Assembly: GCA_016713245.1 (NCBI GenBank)
Contig: JADJPM010000004.1
Span: 2,294,001 to 2,358,000 of the forward strand
DNA: 64,000 nt
Direction: 5' to 3'
Origin: Verrucomicrobiaceae bacterium
GTDB taxonomy: Bacteria > Verrucomicrobiota > Verrucomicrobiia > Verrucomicrobiales > Verrucomicrobiaceae
Positions within the stretch are counted from its first letter, which is position 1; each line of letters opens with the position of its first letter. Below are positions 9,294 to 21,619 of this stretch, in pieces. Under the pieces are notes generated by a model. The model did no database searches. It was not told where the DNA came from and was given only the letters and a program-made list of their open reading frames with translations. Position numbers and translations under genes: made by a program.

Positions 9294-9479
9294 CTCAGAC
9301 ATCCTTACCCGCCTTCGAGATGAACAACCTGCCATGGAATCACAATGAACCCTGAATTTTTTCCCACAGATTCGGAGAGGCCCACAGATTAAATGAAAAA
9401 GGAATCTGCGGGCCTCCCTGAATCTGTGGGAGACCCGGATTGGGATCATACTCTTTACTCCGGGGTAAGGATGTCTGAG
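9294..9479. repeat. MITE-like element with 17-bp perfect terminal inverted repeats
   Basis: CTCAGACATCCTTACCC at 9294-9310 is repeated exactly in inverted orientation at 9463-9479. The 186-bp interval contains a second, nested palindrome (9363-9430) and no convincing gene. It sits between the ATG of the hydrolase gene (9241) and the stop of the ArsR-type gene (9495). A non-autonomous mobile element or a large RNA hairpin would both fit. No target duplication was clear. Confidence 0.6.
9363..9430. repeat. 28-bp near-perfect palindrome
   Basis: The arms 9363-9390 and 9403-9430 are reverse complements with three mismatches, around a 12-base A-rich loop. Each arm itself contains the word CACAGATT or a close variant twice. 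In RNA this would be a very stable hairpin downstream of the ArsR-type gene, and it could act as a terminator for it. Confidence 0.75.
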
Positions 9480-9494
9480 CCTTCGCGGCATGGT

Positions 9495-9836
9495 TCAGCA
9501 GCGGATGATGCAACAGCCGAAGTCCAGCGTGCGGCCTTCCGGTGTGGTGGAGACCTTCACCCCGGGAGCCAGCCTGTAATACGACCGCCTTCCGTCCTGT
9601 GGATCGGGTTCCCGCAAGATCAGACCGGACTTCACCAAGGTCTCGCAGTGTTTGCGGACGAGATCGCGGTGCTTCGGCAGGGAGCCGCCGATGCCGCTCA
9701 CCGCATGCGGCTTGCCATCGAACAGCGAGACGAGAATCTGCCGCCGGGTCGGGTCGCTCAGAGCCAGGAAAACCGCATCGGCATCGACAGTGCGGATGGT
9801 CGTGGTGACCACGGTGAAGGCGGTGGGCTCGCTCAT
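9495..9836 (-). CDS. ArsR-family winged-helix transcriptional repressor
   Basis: The protein has 113 residues from the ATG at 9836. The frame is open further upstream through the 42-bp repeats but shows no family sequence there. The fold is visible in DADAVFLALSDPTRRQILVS, followed by SLFDGKPHAV, LPKHRDLVRKHCETLVKSGL (recognition helix) and PDPQDGRRSYYRLAPGV (wing). There is no paired-Cys metal site in the recognition helix, so this is the ArsR fold rather than a proven metal sensor. Its C-terminus carries two adjacent Cys (FGCCIIRC). The 42-bp repeat array lies immediately upstream, where its promoter should be. Confidence 0.85.
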   Translation of the reverse strand: MSEPTAFTVVTTTIRTVDADAVFLALSDPTRRQILVSLFDGKPHAVSGIGGSLPKHRDLVRKHCETLVKSGLILREPDPQDGRRSYYRLAPGVKVSTTPEGRTLDFGCCIIRC

Positions 9837-9850
9837 AAAAGGCTGGAAAA

Positions 9851-10312
9851 TGCCCAAAAACGATGCTGAAAACAACCTCGGAGTTTCGGCTGCGGAAGGA
9901 TGGCTCCTCAAACGACGGCTCAGAGGCTCGGGGGCGGAAAGACGCTTCCGCCATCGAGGCCAGGCAGCTTTTGGCACAGCAAAACGCTTTCCCGCCTGAC
10001 CCACCGGAGGCTCCTGATCGGAAGGATGATTCCTCAATCAACAGCTCAGAGACTCAAGTGCGGAAGGGCGGTTCCTCGTTCGGCATTTCGGAGGCTACCA
10101 TGCGGAAGGACAATTCCTCTATTGGCATTGGCGAGACTCCTGTGCGGAAGGACGATTCCTAGATCGACCGTTCGGAGACTACCATGTGGAAAGACGGTTC
10201 CTCCATCGACGGTCAGTAGGCTGCGGTGCGGAAGGACGGTTCCTGGATTGACCGCCCGGAGACTCCCCAACCGTAGGACGATTCCGCCATTGCGAACCTG
10301 GAGACGCCAGAA
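9851..10312. repeat. Tandem array of about eleven degenerate 42-bp repeats
   Basis: Units begin at 9851, 9893, 9935, 9977, 10019, 10061, 10103, 10145, 10187, 10229 and 10271. The spacing is 42 bases, with slight irregularity at the last unit. The shared core is CGGAAGGACGATTCCT followed by a variable part and CGGAGACTACC-like bases. 42 is a multiple of three, so each strand shows a 14-residue peptide repeat (RKDDSSINSSETQV on plus, GIVLPHRSLANANR on minus). The plus frame is broken by TAG at about 10160 and later stops, so I see no intact gene. The array fills the region upstream of the ArsR-type gene. The spacerless, degenerate structure is not CRISPR. Confidence 0.85.
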
Positions 10313-10330
10313 CAACGAGTGCGGCGCTTC

Positions 10331-10352
10331 GCACTCTGGCGAGTGCGCCTAC
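10331..10352 (-). repeat. REP element, GTAG-headed
   Basis: On the minus strand this reads GTAG-GCG followed by the hairpin CACTC-GCCA-GAGTG. It belongs to the same family as the pair at 27241-27295 (same loop and GCCTAC end). It abuts the stop codon of the LamG protein gene (10354). Confidence 0.65.
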
Positions 10353-10353
10353 T

Positions 10354-11208
10354 TCAACCCGCCCGGCCAGCACGGTAGTTGTCCGCGATCTCGCGGGCGG
10401 TGAGAGCACGCGGATAGATCGCCACCTCGTCGAGAGCGCCGGTGAAGAAGCTCTTTTTATCCCGTGTGCCGATCCGCAGCGGCGCACTGCCTGCCACGGG
10501 CATCACGTCGTAGGCTTTGTAGAGAGCACCCGGTGAGGTGGCGGGGCTTCCGGCCAGCTTGCCATCTTTGAAGATCGACACACCTGCCTTCGGGTTCGTG
10601 GCATCGCCGGGATCAAAGACCGCCACGACGTGCATCCACTTCCCCACCTTGATGTCGTCCTCCACATAGGCCCCGGAGCCGAGTCCGGGGCCAGAGTTGA
10701 AGATGTAGGCGGAGACGCGGTTCGGGCGGGAGGAGGTCTTCGGATAAAAGCGGAAGGCCCACTCCATCTTCCCGGCCTCGCCCTTGCCCAGCCAGTGGAC
10801 GTAGCCTTCCTCGCCCTCGCCGGTGAATTCCAGGACATCCGGCCTCATCCAGGCCTCTACGCTGAAGCCCGCGCCGCTCGTCGGCTGGCTGAAGGCCGCA
10901 TGGCTGGGGATTTCGATGCAGGCGGTTTTGCCATCGAAGACGAGCGCCGTATCCGCCTCGCGGTCCAGCATGCCCTTTTGGCCGAAAGTGATCTGCCCCA
11001 GCGCCGTGCCCTCGTGACCGCCACCGCTCGCATCGGCGATCACCGGTCCCGCCTTCTCTCCAAGCCGCCAGTAGCCGCAGGGTTTCTTTTCGAGGACGCG
11101 GCGGGCGTAGGTGGATGAGGCAGGAGCGGCTTGGAGTCTGCGAGCGCCGACGATACTAATCGTGGATGCGAAGCAGGAGCAGATGAAGTGACGGCGGTGC
11201 GGTTTCAT
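10354..11208 (-). CDS. Exported LamG-domain (concanavalin A-like lectin/glucanase) protein
   Basis: The protein has 284 residues. The N-terminus MKPHRRHFICSCFASTISIV has a twin-Arg and hydrophobic stretch, so it is exported, possibly by Tat. From about residue 35 it has a LamG/laminin_G_3 pattern: YARRVLEKKPCGYWRLGE, VFDGKTACIEIP, FSVEAWMRPD, GKWMHVVAVFD, IFKDGKLAGS and FFTGALDEVAIYPRALTARE. The ending LDEVAIYPRALTAREIADNY is diagnostic of the family. Such domains bind carbohydrate, and no catalytic residues are apparent. The start at 11208 is the ATG directly before the export signal. Confidence 0.85.
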   Translation of the reverse strand: MKPHRRHFICSCFASTISIVGARRLQAAPASSTYARRVLEKKPCGYWRLGEKAGPVIADASGGGHEGTALGQITFGQKGMLDREADTALVFDGKTACIEIPSHAAFSQPTSGAGFSVEAWMRPDVLEFTGEGEEGYVHWLGKGEAGKMEWAFRFYPKTSSRPNRVSAYIFNSGPGLGSGAYVEDDIKVGKWMHVVAVFDPGDATNPKAGVSIFKDGKLAGSPATSPGALYKAYDVMPVAGSAPLRIGTRDKKSFFTGALDEVAIYPRALTAREIADNYRAGRAG

Positions 11209-11259
11209 GAGATGGCTGAGGGTGGTTGGTGAAAGAAAACATCAAAGGCTTCCCCTTTG

Positions 11260-11334
11260 GTAGATTCGATTGGCAATCGAATCCAGAGGCCGAGACGATT
11301 GCGATGGGCACTGGGATTCGACTGCCAGTCGAAT

Positions 11335-11338
<4 letters not shown>
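11260..11338. repeat. Inverted pair of GTAG REP elements (REPIN-like)
   Basis: Two 25-bp arms (11260-11284 and 11314-11338) are reverse complements with two mismatches. Each arm starts with GTAG, facing outward, and is itself a near-palindrome (GATTCGATTGGCAATCGAATC on the left is split here as GATTCGATT/GGCAATCGAATC). The right GTAG overlaps the stop codon of the kinase gene (11335-11337). The layout matches RAYT-associated REPs, but no RAYT transposase is in the window. Confidence 0.75.
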
Positions 11339-16809
<5,471 letters not shown>

Positions 16810-16874
16810 GGGAAATGCGTGGGGAGTTCACCCGGATGCTACAGGGCGGCAAGCGGGAGGTTGCGGAAAAAGAT

Positions 16875-17603
16875 TCACACGCACTCTAGAAGCTCTGCCA
16901 GCTCGCCTTTGATCTCATCGGAGGTGGGATCATCGAGCGTGACGCTGACCTGCTGGAAGAGGATTTCCCGCCAGCGCTGGCGCAGGCGAAACACATGGGA
17001 CTTCACGGTGCTCTCCGTGCAGCCGAGACGTGTTGCGAGGTCGGCGTAGTTCGGCGTTTTCTCCTTCGTAAAGCCGAGACAGGGCCGCAAGGCGGCAAAA
17101 AGCTCGCGTTTACCATCGGCGCTGAATTCTTGCTCCAAAACCTGGAGCGTGAACTCCAGCAGCGTGAGTGCCCAGCGTCGCTGGTAGAGCCGATCAGGTG
17201 TGAGATCATCGGCGGGCTCGCTGGCGAAGCGTTCCTCGGCCCAACCAGCATCGAAGCTGGTGAGCAGATGCGCACCGCGACGCTGCGCGGAAGCTCGCTC
17301 GTGCTCGTTATGAAGGTAATTCCGCACGCAGGTGAGCAGGAAGGTGCGAAGCTTGCCTTTCGCCGGATCGGCATGGGCCAGCGTGCCTTTTTCCAGCAAC
17401 CGGGTGAAGAAGCCCTGCGTCAGATCCTCCGCGTCATGCGCTCCATGACCGCTGCGGCGGATGTAGGCATAGACGGGATACCAATACGAATCACAAAGCG
17501 CGGCCAGCGCCTGAAGCGCTTCGTCGTCGATGTCGCCATTGGCCCGCTGCACGAGGCTCCAGCGGGTGTTTTGGACGGATTGGGGCAGGACTTGGGATGG
17601 CAT
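16875..17603 (-). CDS. ECF-type RNA polymerase sigma factor
   Basis: The protein has 242 residues. Region 2 has YWYPVYAYIRRSGHGAHDAE, then DLTQGFFTRLLEKG and GKLRTFLLTCVRNYL. Region 4 has PNYADLATRLGCTESTVKSH, followed by VFRLRQRWREIL, a helix-turn-helix for the -35 element. A long insert (about residues 100-165) separates the regions, which is common in the sigma factors linked to kinases in Planctomycetes and Verrucomicrobia. It is collinear with the kinase gene and 65 bp upstream, so control by the kinase is likely. No anti-sigma factor gene is present. Confidence 0.9.
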   Translation of the reverse strand: MPSQVLPQSVQNTRWSLVQRANGDIDDEALQALAALCDSYWYPVYAYIRRSGHGAHDAEDLTQGFFTRLLEKGTLAHADPAKGKLRTFLLTCVRNYLHNEHERASAQRRGAHLLTSFDAGWAEERFASEPADDLTPDRLYQRRWALTLLEFTLQVLEQEFSADGKRELFAALRPCLGFTKEKTPNYADLATRLGCTESTVKSHVFRLRQRWREILFQQVSVTLDDPTSDEIKGELAELLECV

Positions 17604-17654
17604 GGCTCGCTCAATGAATACAGGAGCCGAGGCGGCAGGTTGCGAAAACCTTCT

Positions 17655-18359
17655 TCAAGGACGCTTCTGCTCGAAGAGCCACTTCCAGAACTCGGGATTG
17701 TCATACGTCGCCGTCCACGAATCGTGGCCGATGCCGGGGTAGATGGTGAGTTTCACGGGGGCGCCGATCTTTTGGAGGGCGTCGTGGATCTTGTGGCTGT
17801 TCTCGACGGGCACGGCGCCGTCTTTGTCGCCGTGGAAGATCCAGGCGGGCATGGTTTTGAGGCGCTCGGCCTGCACCCAGCGCACCCCTGCCCCGCCGCA
17901 AACCGGCGCGATGGCGGCGAAAGTCTCGGGATACTCGAACGCGGTATCCCAAGTGCCAAAGCCGCCCATGCTGAGTCCGGTCAAATAGACGCGATGGGTG
18001 TCGATGTGTTCCGTTTTGATGAGGTGATCGGTGACGGCTTTGATGCCATGCGGATTCCAAAGATCCCCGGAGGGGCATTGCAGGCTGGCGATGACGGCGG
18101 GGAATTTCTGCCCGGCGGCGATGAGTTTCGGCGGACCATGCATTTTGACCTTTTCAAGATCGCTGCCACGCTCGCCACTCCCATGGAGGAAGATGACGAG
18201 CGGCCATTTTTTCTTCGCCTTAGCCTCATAGCCCTCGGGTTTGCTCAAGAGGTAGCTGTAGTTGACTTTGACGACGAAATCGCCGCTGAAGTTCTGGGCG
18301 ATCTGGGTGTCGGCAAAGGCAAACGAAGTGGCTAAGAGGAAGGCGAGGGTGCGGACCAT
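17655..18359 (-). CDS. Exported carboxylesterase/PHB-depolymerase-like alpha/beta hydrolase
   Basis: The protein has 234 residues with a signal peptide (MVRTLAFLLATSFAFA). A complete catalytic set is visible: WPLVIFLHGSGERGSD (oxyanion loop), VYLTGLSMGGFGTWD (nucleophile Ser in GLSMGG), WIFHGDKDGAVPVENS (Asp) and IYPGIGHDSWTATY (His). The family includes feruloyl/acetyl esterases and polyhydroxybutyrate depolymerase-like enzymes; the usual substrate is an ester side chain on a polysaccharide. The gene stands alone between the sigma factor and the RND pump, both on the same strand. Confidence 0.88.
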   Translation of the reverse strand: MVRTLAFLLATSFAFADTQIAQNFSGDFVVKVNYSYLLSKPEGYEAKAKKKWPLVIFLHGSGERGSDLEKVKMHGPPKLIAAGQKFPAVIASLQCPSGDLWNPHGIKAVTDHLIKTEHIDTHRVYLTGLSMGGFGTWDTAFEYPETFAAIAPVCGGAGVRWVQAERLKTMPAWIFHGDKDGAVPVENSHKIHDALQKIGAPVKLTIYPGIGHDSWTATYDNPEFWKWLFEQKRP

Positions 18360-18472
18360 GAAAGCATAACGACCACCTCCTCAGATGCCTTGCGCTTAAC
18401 ATGCTCCTGCAAGACGTGGACAACGAGCGAAAGGACGGTAAGCAGCTCGAATCTAACTCCCTCCAAAAAGCT

Positions 18473-21400
18473 TCAAAGCAGCGTGGGATACGTCTTCTTC
18501 TCGGCCATGAGATCATCGTCAGCGGGATTGAGCTGGCTTTCCAAACGGCGGCTGACATCGCTGATGGAGCCGGTGTGGCGGCCGATGAGGGCATAGACCA
18601 TGGGGACGAGGAATAGGGTGACGACGGTGGCAAGGGTGACGCCGAAGACGATGACGACACCGACGACCATGCGCGTCTCATAGCCGGCTCCCTGGCCGAG
18701 CATGAGGGGCAGCGCCCCCATCACCGTGGCGAGAGCGGTCATGACGATGGGGCGGAGGCGCTGCTCGCTGGCTTGCAGGATGGCCTCGCGGAACTCGACG
18801 CCTTCATCGCGGAGCTGGTTGATGAATTCGACGATGAGGATGCCGTTCTTCGCAGCGAGGCCAATGAGCATGATGAGGCCGATCTGGCTGTAGATGCTCT
18901 GATTGAGCCCCATGACCTGCAAGCCGACCAAGGCTCCCGCAACGGCCACGGGCACGGTGAGCATGATGGTAAAGGGATGCACAAAGCTCTCAAACTGCGC
19001 GGCGAGCACGAGGAAGGCGATGAGCATGGCCAACGCAAAGACGAGACCGATGCTGCCGCTGTTCTCCTTGAGCTTGAGAGCGTTGCCCTTGTAGCCGACG
19101 ACGGCATTGGAGGGCAGCGTTTCACCGATGATCTCCTCCATGTAGGCTACGGCCTCACCGAGGCTGTAACCGGAGGCCAGCTCGGCATCGAAGGTGATGC
19201 TGCGCATGCGGTTGTAGCGGTTCAGTGTGCCGCTGTCGGCAAATTCATCCATCGTGACGAGGTTGGAGAGCGGGATGAGCTGCTTCGAGCGTTCGCTGCG
19301 GACGAAGATGTTGTTCAGATCGAGCGGGCTGCGTTTGTCACCGTAGCTGCCTTCGAGGATGACATCGTATTCCTCGCCTTGGTAGATGAAGGTGGTGGCA
19401 CGGCGGCCGCCGAGGAGCGTCTCCAAGGTGCGGCCGATGTTGGCGGAAGACACGCCGAGATCGGCGGCGCGGGTTTGATTGATGCTCACGCGGAGCTGCG
19501 GCTTCGTATCGCGGTAGTCGCAGTCAAAGCCGACGAGATTCGGATTCTCCTTGGCCTTCGTCATGATGATGTCGCGCCATTCAGCCAGTTCTTCAAAGGT
19601 GGGGCCGCTGAGCACGATCTCCATCGGCTTGTTGAGACCGCGCATCATGCCCTGGCGCATGATGACGGAAACTTTAGCTCCTGGAAGGTCCGCCGTCTTC
19701 TTGCGGAGTTCGTCCATGATCTCAAAGCCGTTCCGCCGCGTGCCGAAAGGTGTCAGCGTGACGACAGCGATGCCTTCATTGAAATCGGCTGTGGCCCCAA
19801 AGCTGCGCGGCGCACGGGCATTCACACGAGTGGCTTCGTTGGTTTCCTCCACGAGATACATGATCTTCTCGTTGAGGAGGTCGAGCGTTTGCAACGTGCT
19901 CGCATAGGTCGTTCCCGGGGCACTGGTGGCCGTGACGAAGAAGGAGCCGCGGTCTTCACGCGGCGTGAACTCATCCGGGATGGTTTTCAAAAGCCACCAG
20001 CACAGCGTGGTGAGGCCCAAAACGACGGGAATGGCCGTGGCGGGGAATTTCAAGAGGCCGCCGAGGATCCAGCGATAGACCCGCTGAACCGCCTCGAAGA
20101 CCTTTTTGAGCAGATGAGCCACAAAACCATCTCCTTCGCGATCTCGCATGATTTTGGAGGCGAGCATCGGCGAGAGCGTGAGAGCCACAAAACCGGAAAA
20201 ACCGACCGAAATGGCCAGCGTGACGCTGAACTCGGCAAACAGCCTGCCCGTATCTCCCGGCATGAAGGTGACCGGCACAAACACCGCCAGCAGCACCAAC
20301 GTGGTGGCGATGACGGCGAAGCCCACCTGCCGCGTGCCGAGAAAGCTGGCGACGAGCGGCTTTTCACCCAGCTCGATGCGGCGGTGGATGTTTTCGAGCA
20401 CCACGATGGCATCATCGACGACGAGTCCGATGGCGAGCACGAAGGCCAGCAGCGTGAGCGTGTTCATCGAGTAATCGAGCATCATGAGCACGATGCAGGT
20501 GGCAAAGACGCTCACGGGAACGGCCACGATGGGCACGAGCACGGCCCGCATGTTGCCGAGGAAGAGATAAATGATCGCGATGACGAGAGCGAGGGCGATG
20601 ATGAGCGTGCGATAGACCTCGTGGATGGACTCCTCGATGAACTGGCTGATGTCGTAGCTGTTTTCGAGGCGCAGATCCTTTGGCAGCGTCTCGCGGATCT
20701 TTTCCGCCTCCGCTCGCACGGCCTGCGCCACCTCCAGCGGGTTGGCTCGTGATTGGCGGATCATGCCGAGGGAGACCATGAGCACGCGGTTGCCTTTGAA
20801 GGAGGTGCGAGCCTCCTCGGCACCAAGTTCCACCTTGGCCACCTCACCGAGGCGCACCTGATAGCCATTCTCACCGCGAGCGATGACCATTCTCTCGAAA
20901 TCCTCCTTCGTGCGATACTGGCGGTTGATGCGGACCGTGAACTGTCGGTCGAGCGACTGCACGGTGCCTGCGGGCGGATCGACGTTTTCGCGTCGCAGCG
21001 CCTCTTCAATATCGAGCGAGGTGAGATTGCGAGCCGCGAGGGCTTCGCGGTTCACCCAGATGCGCAGCGCATAGCGAGTGCCGCCGCTCATGCGCACACG
21101 CGCGATGCCCGGCAGCCGCGAAAAGCGGTCCACGAGGTAGCGCTCGGCGTAATCATTGAGTTCCAGCGTGCTACGAGTGTCGCTGGCGAGATTCATGTAC
21201 ATCAGCACCTCGGCGCTGAGCTCCGTTTTGCCCACATTCGGCGGCTCCACCTCCTCCGGCATGGTCGGCAAAACGGGGCTGATGGCCTCGCGAATGTCAT
21301 TCGCGGCCGCGTCGAGGTCGCGACCGAGGTTGAACTCGACGGTGATCTCCGATTTGCCGTCGGTGCTGACGGAGGAGATGTTCTTGATGGCCTCCACCTG

Positions 21401-21616
21401 CGAGATGCGGTCCTCCAGTCGCTGCGTGATGCGTCGCTCGACGACGCTGGCAGCCGCCCCTCGGTAGTACGTTTCCACCGTGACGATGGGCGGCTCGATG
21501 TCCGGATACTCACGCACCGGCAGCCGTGTGTAGGCGACGATGCCGAAGGCGATGAGGATCAAATTCATCACCATCGCCAGCACCGGACGGCGCACGGATG
21601 TATCGGAGAGCCACAT
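18473..21616 (-). CDS. RND-family multidrug efflux transporter (HAE1/AcrB type)
   Basis: The protein has 1047 residues, the usual AcrB length. It starts MWLSDTSVRRPVLAMVMNLI (first membrane helix, SVRRP motif). Helix 4 has LAIGLVVDDAIVVLENIHRR with the two adjacent Asp needed for proton relay. The porter loops (YRGAAASVVERRITQRLEDR) and a second half with LAAKNGILIVEFINQLRDEG are also present. It would export drugs or lipophilic compounds across the inner membrane. No membrane-fusion protein or outer-membrane factor gene lies beside it; instead it follows the VWA protein gene by 3 bp, so the two are probably co-translated. Confidence 0.94.
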   Translation of the reverse strand: MWLSDTSVRRPVLAMVMNLILIAFGIVAYTRLPVREYPDIEPPIVTVETYYRGAAASVVERRITQRLEDRISQVEAIKNISSVSTDGKSEITVEFNLGRDLDAAANDIREAISPVLPTMPEEVEPPNVGKTELSAEVLMYMNLASDTRSTLELNDYAERYLVDRFSRLPGIARVRMSGGTRYALRIWVNREALAARNLTSLDIEEALRRENVDPPAGTVQSLDRQFTVRINRQYRTKEDFERMVIARGENGYQVRLGEVAKVELGAEEARTSFKGNRVLMVSLGMIRQSRANPLEVAQAVRAEAEKIRETLPKDLRLENSYDISQFIEESIHEVYRTLIIALALVIAIIYLFLGNMRAVLVPIVAVPVSVFATCIVLMMLDYSMNTLTLLAFVLAIGLVVDDAIVVLENIHRRIELGEKPLVASFLGTRQVGFAVIATTLVLLAVFVPVTFMPGDTGRLFAEFSVTLAISVGFSGFVALTLSPMLASKIMRDREGDGFVAHLLKKVFEAVQRVYRWILGGLLKFPATAIPVVLGLTTLCWWLLKTIPDEFTPREDRGSFFVTATSAPGTTYASTLQTLDLLNEKIMYLVEETNEATRVNARAPRSFGATADFNEGIAVVTLTPFGTRRNGFEIMDELRKKTADLPGAKVSVIMRQGMMRGLNKPMEIVLSGPTFEELAEWRDIIMTKAKENPNLVGFDCDYRDTKPQLRVSINQTRAADLGVSSANIGRTLETLLGGRRATTFIYQGEEYDVILEGSYGDKRSPLDLNNIFVRSERSKQLIPLSNLVTMDEFADSGTLNRYNRMRSITFDAELASGYSLGEAVAYMEEIIGETLPSNAVVGYKGNALKLKENSGSIGLVFALAMLIAFLVLAAQFESFVHPFTIMLTVPVAVAGALVGLQVMGLNQSIYSQIGLIMLIGLAAKNGILIVEFINQLRDEGVEFREAILQASEQRLRPIVMTALATVMGALPLMLGQGAGYETRMVVGVVIVFGVTLATVVTLFLVPMVYALIGRHTGSISDVSRRLESQLNPADDDLMAEKKTYPTLL

Positions 21617-21619
21617 GAG

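Noticed and set aside
9851..10312. CRISPR array
   Set aside because: Units are contiguous and degenerate with no unique spacers, and no cas genes are in the window.
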